A stretch of DNA of 64,000 nucleotides from Siphonodentalium dalli (taxonomy: Eukaryota; Mollusca; Scaphopoda; Gadilida; Siphonodentaliidae), in the NCBI GenBank assembly GCA_032622095.1, contig CP136061.1, positions 53,457,762-53,521,761 on the forward strand, written 5' to 3'. Shown here in pieces: positions 1 through 10,839 of the stretch. The notes under the pieces were generated by a model. That model had not been told where the DNA came from. It did not search any database and was given only the letters and a program-made list of their open reading frames with translations. A program made the translations under genes and the position numbers. The stretch's first letter is position 1, and each line of letters opens with the position of its first letter.

Positions 1-1057
1 TTTAGTGTCCTACTTCTTATATTTTTCGAGTAATAGTGATTACAAAAGTGTCAAGTATAATAATAATAATAACAATGAAAAATAATCGCAAAAGGGCCAT
101 AACTCCGCCAAGAAACATTGAGCGGAAATCCGGATACCATTATATCTAGTAAACCTTCGATGCCTACATTCACTAGAGATTTCGCGTTCCTACTGCAATC
201 AGTTTCTGAGTATTTCGAAATAAACGGAAAACGACCTCAGTAGAAAAACAATATACTTCCTTGGTTACACCATGGAAGTATAATAATACATATAGACCAC
301 CACTAGAATGACGGCTGAAATTGTCGTTGTCACAATTAAGTTATAACTCGCGTGAAGCTCGAACGAACATAAAGTACTTATGGAATAACTACAACGAATG
401 CATGATGTTATACATGTATGTAAACTTCAATGGACAAACGTGAAGTGTAGCGATAAATATCGTTCGTAGACGATCAGTCATATAACAAATAAGAAGACAT
501 GAAATGACGAATGTTACAATTATTATAAGCATATCCAAATCATGGGTTTGGTGGCGGGATACAACTGGGAACTTCAAAAGTAGAGTGAAACTTGACCGCC
601 GTGTCAAGCGAGTTAAACCAGTGCAAAATCAGTCGTGTGAATAAGCTCACACGAGATTATCGTTACCATTGCCTTGATATGAATATCGTTCAGACGGCGC
701 TGCATGTGTTGACCCAGTTTGAATGACCAAAACAAACGGGACAACTTCGTTCTCTCTTTATCGGCCCTGCACACTTTGGCGAACATCAATACATTCATTT
801 GTTTGATGATTCTGGTACCCATGATATCTGAAACTTAATGATGGGATATCCAGGTCTCTCAATTGATTAGTGTACATATATAAAGATGTTATTTTGCATT
901 TGGTTGCATGGATGAGACGAGAGTAAGTTTAGATCACCCGTGTACCCTAGTCACCAGTTGCCTTCTACACGAAGAGGACATTGGTATACTCTGATGATCA
1001 AATAGGAGACTATGTACCGAAGTCACCAATAAGGGACATTGATAAATAATCACCATT
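1..1057. other. No gene seen; short TAA microsatellite
   Basis: No coding signal on either strand. A short (TAA)n run lies at about 57-74. Just after it, GGGCCATAACTCCG (94-107) is the reverse complement of a phrase found again near 60615, so it is probably an old dispersed-repeat fragment. Short ORFs here have no recognisable motifs. Confidence 0.5.
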
Positions 1058-1128
1058 GGAAGTGTTCGGATAAGAAGTTCAACAAATGATTCGAGGTTAT
1101 TTGTTGAACTTAGTATCTGAACATTTCC
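1058..1128. repeat. Hairpin of the AAATGTTCAGATAATAAG family
   Basis: Inverted repeat with arms at 1058-1087 and 1099-1128 and an 11-nt loop. The right arm reads GAACTTAGTATCTGAACATT. The same hairpin recurs at 4447-4505 and 35383-35430, with half copies near 23735 and 35160, so it is a dispersed fold-back family and not a regulatory stem-loop unique to this site. Confidence 0.7.
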
Positions 1129-1550
1129 CATGGATCGATCAGTGAATGGCAAATCTATTGTTATCTGCTTTGGTACTGTCAGTACATCCTGAACACCAAC
1201 AATATACCCTTCCGCGCAACCCCTGCAAATACACTGAAAGCACTGAAATGAGAGACGCTCCTCCCCGTTCGCACTGATAACTCACGTCCGTTATTGGACA
1301 GCAACGGGTGGGAAACGGACATGTGTGAAAGGAAGCAACGGATCGTTATTAGCAACGTATCCGGAATACGGACAAGTGTGAAAACGACTTAATACGTCTA
1401 TAACAAATGTATCCGTTTCAATTAGCTTGTGTCAAGTTTTCGACGAATGCGTCTCGACATGTCTTCAATTGGCATGTTCCGCCGTAGCCACGGGCACACT
1501 GAATACTGTCAAATGACTACCTTTGGGAAATTCATGCCTCTGGAAACAGC
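1129..1550. other. No feature recognised
   Basis: Unique-looking sequence. It contains two loose copies of ACGGACA(T/A)GTGTGAAA near 1315 and 1370 but no coding, RNA or transposon signal that I can support. Confidence 0.4.
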
Positions 1551-2051
1551 TTAAAGGTACGGTTGGCCTTGGCGGTGGGTATGCTGTGAAAATATTTCCA
1601 CCCGTCAAAAACCGCCACAAACAGAAAGAACATCAAAAAGTAGGCAGACTTTGTCCGTATACAAATAAGAACTATCGCATAAACAGTATGTTATTGTCAT
1701 ATGTTTGACCAGTGTTGTGTAAACAAAAGCTTAAAAAGTTACTTTTCTGGTGTTTGTTTATATTATGATGGTAAACATAAAGAGCGTTCTTTGTTGGTGA
1801 ATTCCTTATATGGATCTAATAAAGAGCGTTTATGCCATTTGTGTGTTATTAGCCAGTATCATTGTGCTGTCTTCTGTAACACAACCAGGCTCATGCTTAG
1901 GTAAAATATAGTAGGTCTTTATGATAACATGCTGTTTACGCGATGGTCATGGTATATATGAACGAAACTGTATGCGTTTTAATGTTTTTCTGTTACGATG
2001 ATTGGAACAAATATGAATATTTTCGACAACTAAGGCCTCACGTGCCTTTAA
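1551..2051. mobile_element. TTAA-flanked MITE, copy 1 of 2
   Basis: A 501-bp block that starts TTAAAGGTACGGTTGGCC and ends with CGTGCCTTTAA, so the ends are inverted (AGGTACG / CGTGCCT) and each abuts TTAA. A second copy at 11319-11844 has the same order of internal motifs, including GTATGCTGT, AAAACCGCCA, AACAGTATGTTATT and AAAGAGCGTTTAT. TTAA flanks are the signature of piggyBac-type insertion. No transposase is present, so it is non-autonomous. Confidence 0.7.
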
Positions 2052-3389
2052 CCCTTACATTACTGAATAGATATTTAGAATGGTATAAATAATACATTTT
2101 GAAGAATGTTCCCCCATGCACATGAACCACTGGCCTGTCGCAGTCTTCAATGGAAAATAAAAGATATATGAACTAAGGATCATATTTATTATAAAAAAGT
2201 ACTATAATGTATTGTCTCGCCTATTTTGGGATAGCATTTCATTTTTGCAGGCGCAAACAGGAAAAGAGTTCAGCGAGACTATGAGAACACCGAACAAGCT
2301 GTAAGATTACTGGGGATGACGCGACGCATCTGAATCCATTCATCAAACACACCTATGTTCACTTGCGCCACCGCCAGCAGACATTTAAATTGAAACTTAT
2401 AAGTCTATTACGATCCCGCTCGGCGCACAGATCAAGATCGGGGGGGGGGGGGGGTTAAAGTGAAACAAAATCCGCGGTTGGAGCCTAAAATGTTTGGAGT
2501 TGTAACAGAGGAGTGTGTAATAACGTTCACTTGATTCACATTCTTGTGCGGTTCTGTATTTAGTAGATATCCACAACATAGTAATCGACTGAAATACACA
2601 CAATTTGCATTGATGGGTAAGTACTACAATTTATTTTCAACCATTTATATGAAGAAGTGATAAACATCCGGACATTTCACATTTACAACATTTGTTCAAA
2701 TTTAATTATGGTACAACACAATTTAGCAAGAGATTAATCAAAATGTACATGTAATAAATGCTTAACTTTCATATGGATGATGCTACATTGTATGTGATAG
2801 CAAGACAAGAAAGTTCCATAAATATAATACAAGTTGTTAACTCAACTCAAGCATATTGAGGAGAATAATACACCATTAAGCCCGATTAAGTGGTTAATCA
2901 GCATGCTCCAATGTCAATTTAATTTCTCTCGTAATTCCTTGGTTTCATGTTACTAGGGGGTGTCAAAAATGGCTAGAAAACAGTCACGCGACTTCTTGCC
3001 TTTTTGCACAAAAGCTCGGAATCAGCAATGGACCAACTTGATGAAAAGAAAATAAGCTATTTGATAACTTGATAAGGAACACGTGATTCGACATACATAT
3101 AAATACACGATATTCTTATGCAATTTGAACGAGTTTGTTTAGACTTTTGTTATTTTGTTTTAACTCATTTCGCTCCGATATGTCATGGTAACTGTGAGAG
3201 GGAAAGACGCAACACTATCGGATTTTTGGCAAGGTGGACAAAGAACAAAGCATTTGTGCACAAGCTAGGTTGATACTCGTTGTCGGATCTGCAAAATTAA
3301 CTGCATATCAGACTGAGTACATGTTGGCATAACCAACAATTACTGCTACGTATACAGCAGCTCTCAAAGCGTCACCACATTCTCACATA
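2052..3389. other. No gene seen; poly-G run
   Basis: No coding signal. A run of about 15 G lies at 2440-2454. The rest is AT-rich and shows no inverted or tandem structure that I could confirm. Confidence 0.45.
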
Positions 3390-3834
3390 TAGTAATGCCC
3401 TAAGTAATCGACTCCTTAACCACAGCAGAATTATGGGTAACTTTTCAGGATTTATTCGGAAATATGGCTTGTTGCTTGTTGCAACAAGCCATATATCCGA
3501 CTAAATCCTGAAAAGTTACCCATAATTATGCTGTGGTTAAGGAGTCGATTAATTTTTTTTTTTTTTAATATTTTATTGGAATTAACATACATCAATGAAG
3601 GAATGTAAACATAAACAGAGGTACATATTATTATATATCAAGTGACATTCTTCCAATTCGCTCACATCTCGCTCGCTTCATTTACACGTCTTTCGTACAC
3701 CACATGCACTCCCAGTGACTGACATGTAAGTTGGAATTAATGGAATATATGTTCAAATTAATATATTACTTCAGATTTTAAATATTTCAACTTTCTTCCT
3801 GTGTACGGCGTATCGATTAATTAGGGCATTAATG
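3390..3834. mobile_element. TA-flanked hairpin MITE, copy 1, with nested insertion
   Basis: The left arm (3390-3470) begins TAGTAATGCCCTAAGTAATC and contains CTCCTTAACCACAGCAG and GGGTAACTTTTCAGGATTTA. The right arm returns the same sequence in reverse from 3480, so nearly the whole element folds back. The distal right end (GATTAATTAGGGCATTAATG) is displaced to 3816-3834 by a 258-bp insertion at 3555-3812. Other copies are at 56078-56294 and 57788-57949. TA at both ends and a CAGT-type terminus suggest a Tc1/mariner-type MITE; that assignment is inference. Confidence 0.8.
3555..3812 (-). mobile_element. Retroposed fragment nested in hairpin MITE
   Basis: Inserted in the right arm of the hairpin MITE and flanked by a perfect 10-bp target duplication, TCGATTAATT, at 3545-3554 and 3813-3822. 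The insert starts on the plus strand with a run of about 14 T, then AATATTTTATTGG. On the minus strand that is a poly-A tail, so this is a LINE or SINE 3' fragment inserted in minus orientation. I see no reading frame and no clear Pol III promoter, so its family is open. Confidence 0.75.
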
Positions 3835-4319
3835 TATATCTGATATCGGCGCTGTTCAAGTTTCTACAAGATTCTTTGTGAAAAGCGCGTGCAATGCACT
3901 CACTACATGTACCACTCAATAGTACATAAATAGTGTGCCCAAACCAGATTGTAAGTGAAACCAGGGGTGTGTTTATATAATATGTTCACTGTATGACGCG
4001 TCTCGTTTAGTCGAACTACCGGATCAGATGAGGAGCCGCAGACAGCGAGTCTGACTCAGGATATCAATTTCTGAACGAGACGTACTGTTGGAACCAATAT
4101 AACTTAATTAGCCGTTTATTATAGGATTTACAGGGCATTAATTTTGTGTAAACAATTGTTATTGGATCAAAAAGGACATATTTATACAGAAATACGTGAT
4201 ACAAATACGGAAAAGAGTTTGACGTATATAGAGGATTCGACGACAAGCATGTCATGCTTAATCTGGGTCATCTCATCTGTAAAGACAAACCTGATACGAG
4301 TATAGTATTAAACATTTCC
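3835..4319. other. No feature recognised
   Basis: AT-rich sequence without a convincing ORF or repeat structure. A 63-codon minus-strand ORF (4064-4255) has no motif and is most likely chance. Confidence 0.4.
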
Positions 4320-4505
4320 ATATATTAAATGGATTCTCCCACTCAGTTATACAAATATGCATTGGAATGATCTATTCGTCATGTGGAGGGATGTTCGAGT
4401 AATAAATTCAGACGAAATATAGATAAACGGATAATATTAATTGGTGGGAAATGTTCAGATAGTAAGTTCAACTACGGTTGTTGAACTTATTATCTGAACA
4501 TTTCC
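4320..4505. repeat. Dispersed repeat ending in a hairpin
   Basis: Begins TATTAAATGGATTCTCCCAC and ends with a near-perfect hairpin, GGAAATGTTCAGATAGTAAG (4448-4467) pairing with CTTATTATCTGAACATTTCC (4486-4505). The same succession, 'ATGGATTCTCC ... hairpin', is seen at 35240-35430 and, without the complete hairpin, at 23600-23755. This is a short interspersed family of at least three members in the window. Confidence 0.65.
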
Positions 4506-4695
4506 AAATGGAACTACTCTTCAATACGTATTCAGTATATCAAGTGTTACAGCAGTATATTGTAGAGAGGTAAATGGACTTAAGTCGAAGAAGTAAAGAG
4601 AAGAGTGTAGAAGTGAATAGGGTTGACTGTGGAGTCTTCCATGTCGGATAACAATCAACAACATTGGTTACCACCAGGCGTCCAATTTACCCACT

Positions 4696-4965
4696 TCATT
4701 CTGACGCTCTAGATTTCTGGTTTTGAGGGTGCCATTGAAAACGTTTCGTTCTTTTGATAAATCTCTGTACGGCTATGAAGAGTTCGCAGTCTTCACCAAT
4801 TGTTAACTCATTAAGTAGTATTTCGAAAGTTAGACAATGAGGTATAGAATCGAAACATTCTGTGTCACAACAAGGACAATACGAAAGAAAGTGCTCAGCA
4901 GTTTCTATGCCACCGCAGCGACATCGACCATTAATTCAAAGATGAGTGTTGAAGATACCACAGTT
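4696..4965 (-). pseudogene. LINE reverse-transcriptase C-terminus, remnant
   Basis: Minus-strand translation in one frame gives NCGIFNTHL, a stop, then CRCGGIETAEHFLSYCP and about 60 further residues to a TGA at 4698-4696. The C-x-C-G...H-x4-C spacing is the C-terminal zinc-knuckle-like motif of CR1/Jockey-like non-LTR retrotransposons. The separate remnant at 43.6-44.5 kb carries the equivalent CRCGHPAEEANHYFFVCP. The internal stop and lost frame upstream of 4965 show a dead, 5'-truncated copy. No target duplication was identified. The zinc-motif match is clear; the clade is inferred. Confidence 0.65.
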
Positions 4966-5659
4966 GAGAGGTCATGACGTTCGCTAAATACTTCCTCGCA
5001 TACCTAGAAATAATTACAATCGATGTATATATGTTATCATAATTACGGCATGCACATGACTGTGTACCACAGTTCAATTATGTATAATAATATGGTCATG
5101 TGTGGGGAGATAAATATGATCTATCATCTCTTTCCCAACCACCAAATCCATTCATTATGGAACAATTGGGATGTGTGATTGTCAGGCACCACATTAGAAA
5201 CACCATGCAACATTGATTGTAGTATGCACTTAATGATGTCCCTGGCTCAAGCAAAAAATAAAAGCTAAAAAGGAAATCCACAAGAAGTAGCGTGCTACAT
5301 ATATAGTAAAAGAACCTTAAATTAATTGATATTACAACATTCTACATTCTTGGATTACTGCACTTCGCTATTAAGAGGTATCGAGTAAAAGCTAGTTTTA
5401 AGTGCAGATTTGAAAGAATTTATTATTCGATATCAGTTTGGATTCTCTGTTGATTTCTGACCATATGTTGACGAAGGAACATACGGGTAATTCAAAAGAA
5501 ACCACAACATAAATGCAATGAAATAAAAACAATATGTGTGAACACTTACAAGCACAAGCGTTATATGAACTCATCTAACATCGTGTTATCATCCATAAAT
5601 CCATCTGGGAGATGTCACCAACAAGCTTTTAGATTACTACCAAACACTATTCTCATTTG
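4966..5659. other. No feature recognised
   Basis: Sequence upstream of the LINE remnant, possibly including more of its decayed body on the minus strand, but no frame stays open long enough to support that. Nothing else is seen. Confidence 0.35.
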
Positions 5660-5842
5660 TTAACCCTTATATGACGGGAGCTGCACTGGTGCAGCATTAC
5701 ATAATCTGTGCCAGAGCATATGTGCGAGTCTCACATAGGGAGCCTCGCATATATAAGAGAATACACTGGCTTACAATGTCAAGGTAAATGTTGTTAGACC
5801 ATGTATTCTTTTACATATGCGAGTCTCCCATAATACAATATG
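5660..5842. mobile_element. TTAA MITE of the 'GTGCCAATGCATTCTC' family, truncated
   Basis: Starts TTAACCCTTATATGACGGG and continues with GGTGCAGCATTA and CTCGCATATATAAGAGAAT. The same elements occur, in reverse, in the complete copy at 30711-30939 and, in direct orientation, in the copy at 31143-31386. The right end is missing. The 5' TTAA-CCC terminus is piggyBac-like. Confidence 0.6.
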
Positions 5843-6513
5843 TTGAAACAAAATCATGGGACGACGTTGTGTGGTTCAATCTGAGTGATGCGTTGCCAGT
5901 GGAGGTTAAACAGCTCATCGCGTGTTCTGTGTGTCGTAGCAAATGGTGAAACTAGTTTTACAGCGTTAGTGGAAACATATTTAGAGTGTGCTAGTGAAGG
6001 TGATCGTTATTGGTGCTAAGATAAGTCCGTTATTTCCGACATGGATAGCGTATCTTTTGTTCAGCAGGCAGTTGACCATTGTACATTTCTTTGTCAGTTG
6101 TGACCTCTTGCGTTTGACTGCCGCATGCGCTAGTGAGATACAGTTCTCAACCTTTCTAGGATAACGTTCGGTGAGTCGCCCTGCCGCACCGTTTATTTGG
6201 TCGAAGTTGAAAGAGGGCGTTTATGGAATAAGGAACTAGGAATGCAGAGCCTATGTCTAACTGATGGGAGAACCCATTTAGGTAAAGGGTTAATATGTTG
6301 GGCAGATAGTTGATTAGTTTATTCTGCTATTCTCAAATGGTTCGTGCACATGGTGTGACAGCGCGGATAATGGGGATTCTTTAATTAAATTTAAGCACAA
6401 AAATCAGGACAATCCAGCTTCATCTTCGACGTCCGTCCCGGGAATTACCCCGCTGCAATCCTAATCCGTGTAAATTACAGGACAGAGCTGGTGAATTCAG
6501 ATGCAAAGTGTTT
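5843..6513. other. Unassigned; weak coding-like stretch
   Basis: One plus-strand frame at about 5857-5950 reads a 30-residue open stretch (around WDDVVWFNLSDALPVEVK) before a stop, and another frame opens around 6000-6150. I do not recognise either. A TTAA lies at 6290-6293 after AAAGGG, so this could be the body of a larger TTAA element starting at 5660, but the terminal match is only about five bases. Confidence 0.3.
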
Positions 6514-6575
6514 CAGTAATGCCCTAAATAATCGACTCCTTAACCACGGGAGAATTCATCGGAAAGCTCTTAGTG
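6514..6575. mobile_element. Hairpin MITE, left-end fragment
   Basis: CAGTAATGCCCTAAATAATC, CTCCTTAACCAC, then ATTCATCGGAAAGCTCT match the terminal and loop-proximal parts of the hairpin MITE at 56078-56294. The intervening arm is deleted, leaving a solo end. Confidence 0.65.
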
Positions 6576-6582
6576 AGCCATG

Positions 6583-6748
6583 TGACTGACGCTTGCGGCC
6601 AATGCGTGCGGCTATCGGGTTATAGGGGCAACGTTTCAAACTTATAACAACTTTTGAAATCGGTTGCGTTTAACTGCGTCAGCCGCAACCCCAGTGATAT
6701 ATGTATGAGTTGAAACGTATGCGTTGGCCGCGTGCGTCAGCCGCAGGT
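6583..6748. repeat. Imperfect inverted repeat, GCGTCAG-rich
   Basis: GACTGACGCTTGCGGCCAAT at 6585-6604 pairs with the reverse complement of TGCGTTGGCCGCGTGCGTCA at 6720-6739. A third related block, ACTGCGTCAGCCGCAACCCC, lies between them at 6673-6692. Probably a fold-back element remnant. Confidence 0.5.
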
Positions 6749-7209
6749 TGTGAAAGTAGCTTAAGTGTGCTACTTTCATGATCCATGCCATTCTTTATAT
6801 TTATATAACTATTTTGGCTCACAATATACTCTCATAAAATTTATCGCAATAATAGTTCTTATTTCTCTATCTGAAACTATACGAGAATGCAGATAAACCC
6901 ACGAGTTAGCCAAATATTAATTTTATTTCGAGCTGTGAATTGCCGAATGCAGTTCCATTCATGTAATACCGGTTCAATTTATGATTCGTCAATCGGATAT
7001 GAGTGTATTTTATGGCATAAAATTGACCAATCGATGCACGTAGTTTAGTTTAAATAAACACGGCCTATATTATGTAAATAATGATTACATCTGACATAAT
7101 CAGTGTAATTATGGCATCTATAGCTGTATTTGTGGACATTTCTTGCACATATAACTGCTGCGGTTAGAATTATGGCTATAAAAGAGACGAATTACGAACA
7201 CGAAGGCAA
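6749..7209. other. No feature recognised
   Basis: AT-rich sequence; no ORF, RNA or repeat supported. Confidence 0.4.
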
Positions 7210-7345
7210 GGTCCTGCTAATGTGCTATGATGCTGGTGGGTCCTGCTGAATTGTTATGATGCTGTTATATGATAACTTTATAAAACATGACGCCATGATG
7301 ACGGTACTTTTTCGTAACGGCAGCAGTTTGCCCAACCAGCTTAAC
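7210..7345. repeat. CCTGCTAATGTGCTATGATG repeat, copy
   Basis: GGTCCTGCTAATGTGCTATG is followed by a second near-copy, GGTCCTGCTGAATTGTTATG, and the block ends with ACGGTACTTTTTCGTAACGG and CAGTTTGCCC. The same start and end motifs frame 9741-10070, and a full fold-back of the first motif forms the hairpin at 58379-58492. Confidence 0.6.
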
Positions 7346-7669
7346 GGCAATTCAGAAGGACCACAAACTTCATAGCAGACTAGCAGGGGTATTGTGGTGG
7401 CGATATGCCATTTTTCGTTGTTTTTTTTATAGCTGATATGACATTTATAGTTCGGAATTGATACAAAAGAATATCATCAAAGTCAGTGCTAACGCGAGTT
7501 TTCGTCTGAAATCCCTTACAGAGTTTCATGTTCGTATTTATGACTCTCTTGACGAATGGTTTATTGGAGAATGTCGATGAATTGTCGGCAATCCGAGATG
7601 ACGTCATGTAAAATACATTATTTCATAATTCTATCTTCACTGCAAGATTATGGGGAACCAAATAAGCCT

Positions 7670-8100
7670 GTCTTATTTATAATAGTGGAAATAATAGAGA
7701 AGGTTCTTCGCGACCAAGAACCAATTGGTTCTTCATCTGGAAGGTTCTACACTGCATGGAGCGTAGAACCAAACGATAGAACCAGATGCTTTGAAACAAC
7801 TGCTTCTTTGCCTACAAAGCACCCAAATAGAAATGGAGATTATATAATTGCTTTGACGGCAGAACCAAATGAAGAGCCATAAATTATCACCAAGAACAAA
7901 ACAAAAAACATTGTGCTTGTTCTAAGACAGTGCTACACTAACTACGATTATTACAAACTCTCTTCAACAGAACAAACTCGTTCCAAAATTTGGCCCAACC
8001 CCAGAACGGAATGTTTTTAGTTGTTCGCGAACATAAGCGTTCGGAGAGATCCTAAGAACCAAATGATTCCAAAATGGTTCTTCACATGCATAGCCATAAA
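7670..8100. repeat. AGAACC/GGTTCT-rich dispersed repeat
   Basis: Many short AGAACCA and TGGTTCT words occur in both orientations. They include a 16-bp perfect palindrome, AGAACCAATTGGTTCT, at 7718-7733 and NNAAATGGTTCTTCAC near 8078. An ORF (7556-7882) runs through it, but its composition follows the repeat words, so I do not call it a gene. Confidence 0.4.
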
Positions 8101-8561
8101 TGTGTTACAACTAGCTTCTTCACGAATCGTGGGTCTTTGCAGATAATTGATGAAATGTAGATTATGAGTTAAAACCATATAATTTAATCATAAGATGTCA
8201 ATCCACGAAATACTATAAAACCCGTCATTTCGCAGAAGAACGACATAAGTATAAAGTAGAAGTGAAATACAACGATCGAAAAACTCTGAGGCCTCCAATT
8301 ATCGATTGGTCAAGTTGCGTCATCAATTCGTCGTTTTTGATTGGCTAGTTATCACACAATGGCTAGTTCTCTGCAAGTGTTCCTGATATATTTTGGCTCT
8401 GACAGTTGTCAGTTTCAATTCCATTGCTTTTCAAAGGTTTGCCAGAGTCTTACTGATTTCTCTAGTCATACACGGTGGAATTCTGATGCAAAATCGAAAT
8501 TCCCTTTTAAATTGTAGGACGTATGGAACAGTTTTCGTGTACGTTTTTAGACACGCGTTAT
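8101..8561. other. No feature recognised
   Basis: No gene or repeat structure that I can support. Confidence 0.4.
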
Positions 8562-9071
8562 ATTATAGGCAGGGTCCGCGCTGGACCAAAATTTACTTTT
8601 GCCAAATAATTTGCCAAATGAAAATATTTTTTGCCAAATTCTTTTAGAATTTGCCAAATGCTATCCCTGATAGTATCATTTTCCGCATTGAGTCTTATTT
8701 TGTGGTTTATCATACAACAATAAACCAATCACCGAACAATAAAATTGTAGAAGGGTTGCTTCATCAGAAGGGCACATTACAAGATGATTAGCTATGTAAA
8801 CACCACCACCACACTAAATACTGGTAATCCATCACCCATCAATACTAATGCTATCAGATTATCTGGATCTTAATAAAGGTGTTAACGTTTCCTAGACCTT
8901 ATAAAACACCACTAATATAACTATACTGTGAGAGTTTCCTGAAATGAATGATATTGATTGACCAATATTTTTCAACTTTCTTGAGGAATTAAAAAGTGAC
9001 TTGCCAAAACTTTTGCCAAATCTGAATTATTTTTGCCATTGGCAAGTGGCAGCGCGAACCCTGATTATAGG
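8562..9071. mobile_element. hAT-type MITE with 8-bp target duplication
   Basis: The element (8570-9063, 494 bp) begins CAGGGTCCGCGCTGG and ends GCAGCGCGAACCCTG, inverted ends differing at one of 14 positions. An exact 8-bp duplication, ATTATAGG, lies at 8562-8569 and 9064-9071. CAGGG-type termini plus an 8-bp duplication are the hAT superfamily signature. Subterminal repeats of TTTGCCAAA occur several times near both ends, a typical arrangement for hAT transposase binding. There is no transposase ORF. The exact duplication argues for a fairly recent insertion. Confidence 0.88.
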
Positions 9072-9740
9072 TGTGGTCACACCTCTCGATGCTGCTGTAA
9101 TTTTTAAATAATCAAGAAATGTAGGTTATCATGAAATAACCTTAATGGCTAAATGGGTGACAACCAATGGTTATGAGTTAAAACTGAAAAGTATGAAGTC
9201 AAGTTTAATATAACGCGTGCGCGATATATTATTTGTCTTCAAACTTTTCGGTTATAACTGCATAATGTTAATCGACACGAGAGTTATTTCTTCAATATTA
9301 TTTTATATTATTATCTATATTTCATCAATTCGGTTGGTATCTTGAGGTATATACATATAGGGAATATACATACCGGTATGATCATCTCAGCCACTATAGG
9401 ACATATCAAGATGTCAATTGCATTACCGGAAGAGATACCGCACAGAAGGTTAATTTTACTGCAGTTAACCACCGGGATTAGAACAAGAACATATATGACG
9501 GCCCAATACGCTATGTATTTTACAGAAGAAGCAATCGAGGATCGTTTGTTATCAGGCAGTTGACCAATATGCATGCATGCATTGGAACTAATGGAACGGG
9601 TTATAAATTCGTGTCATTGTCACATTATGTGTGCTCATCTGAGAATGAACACCACCAAATTTATGTTTTTAGTGTCATCCGAACATACAAGTTCCTTCTG
9701 TCTTGTCTATATAACAGTACTACGCCTGGCCACGTGGTAT
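9072..9740. other. No feature recognised
   Basis: Several overlapping ORFs of 60-87 codons occur on both strands (9311-9758), but none has a recognisable motif, and both-strand openness suggests low stop density by chance. Confidence 0.4.
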
Positions 9741-10070
9741 ACTGCTAATGTGCAATAATGTTGATGGGTCCTACTGAATTGCTATGATGATGTTGTTAGG
9801 GAAAACTGAAAAATTGAAAAAGTACCGACATATTTTTCTAAAGTTGTCATTTTATCGGTGTTCGGATAATCTGAACATATCCAAGAAAAGCCATTATTTG
9901 TATCAAACATTCAAAACATATATATTGCGAAATATTTTAATATATATATGTTTCATACGGACACTGACCTTTTCTCAAATCGCTCGGATTAGCCAAACGC
10001 CGAGGAAATGACAAATTTAGAAAAAAACGGTACTTCTCTGTAACGGCATACGTTTGCCCTACCAGTATTA
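9741..10070. repeat. CTGCTAATGTGC repeat, longer copy
   Basis: Starts CTGCTAATGTGCAATAATG with GGGTCCTACTGAATTGCTAT soon after, and ends ACGGTACTTCTCTGTAACGG, CGTTTGCCC. This is the same frame as 7210-7345 with about 190 bp more internal sequence. Confidence 0.5.
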
Positions 10071-10162
10071 GACCCTTTTCACATTAGGCATATAGAGTTA
10101 CCGGCCGCCCAGGGCCGCCTGCAAAAATCCCATTCGGAGCTGATACCGAGGCCACTAATTTA

Positions 10163-10468
10163 ATGAGATTCTCCAGATCAGCGAGTCGTTTTGTTTACAT
10201 CTGTGCGGCATTTGTTTTAAGCTTTCTAATATCTCTGCTAGTGTCTCCATTAAATGAACATCAATTAGTTACACATATTGACATGGAAGAGGGTCGTAAA
10301 AAGTGCCATTGGAAGGATGAAAAATTACCACATATTAGATGGGGTAATACCGCTAAGTTTGAGCCATATTGCCGATCAAATGTTCATGCAGTTATTTCAT
10401 ACTTGACATGTTTTCTTCCACCATTAGTACCTGAGTTAATATGGATATACAGTAAAATAAATCAATGA
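10163..10468 (+). CDS. Hypothetical small two-TM protein (candidate)
   Basis: A 101-codon ORF that I do not recognise. The predicted protein has a hydrophobic segment at about residues 10-28 (FVYICAAFVLSFLISLLV), a polar loop with several charged residues and two Cys (about 30-73), and a second hydrophobic segment at about 75-95. It could be a small membrane protein with both ends on one side, or a single exon. It lies between two repeat blocks and has no visible splice or promoter context. Against it, the flanks are repeat-rich and an ORF this long can arise by chance in AT-rich DNA. The start is the first ATG and has no special support. Confidence 0.3.
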   Translation: MRFSRSASRFVYICAAFVLSFLISLLVSPLNEHQLVTHIDMEEGRKKCHWKDEKLPHIRWGNTAKFEPYCRSNVHAVISYLTCFLPPLVPELIWIYSKINQ

Positions 10469-10839
10469 ATAGATATAATATACTTGTTTTGTCTGGAAAA
10501 TATACAAGACAAAAGATGACAGTAACGTACGCGTCGTGTCAGTATTGCCAATGGCAACACATTATATGACTTTTTCTCAGTTATGATATCTTGTTAATCT
10601 CGGCAGGAAAATTGAATCATAACTAGTAATTTTCGATCGAGTGAATTCATTTATGACAATGGAACTGACATGCATATTTTCGAGAAAGAAACAAGTGGTC
10701 TATAGCTCTTTAATAAAGATGCAAAGCTGTAATTTTGAGGTGGGGACATCAAATACATTTTCCTGGCTATATGGTACATATTTAAATTGTGTAAGATACA
10801 ATGATTTAACTATATATTTATGTGACAAATTCATGCAAA
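10469..10839. other. No feature recognised
   Basis: AT-rich sequence next to the YqaJ remnant; one 72-codon ORF on the plus strand has no motif. Confidence 0.35.
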
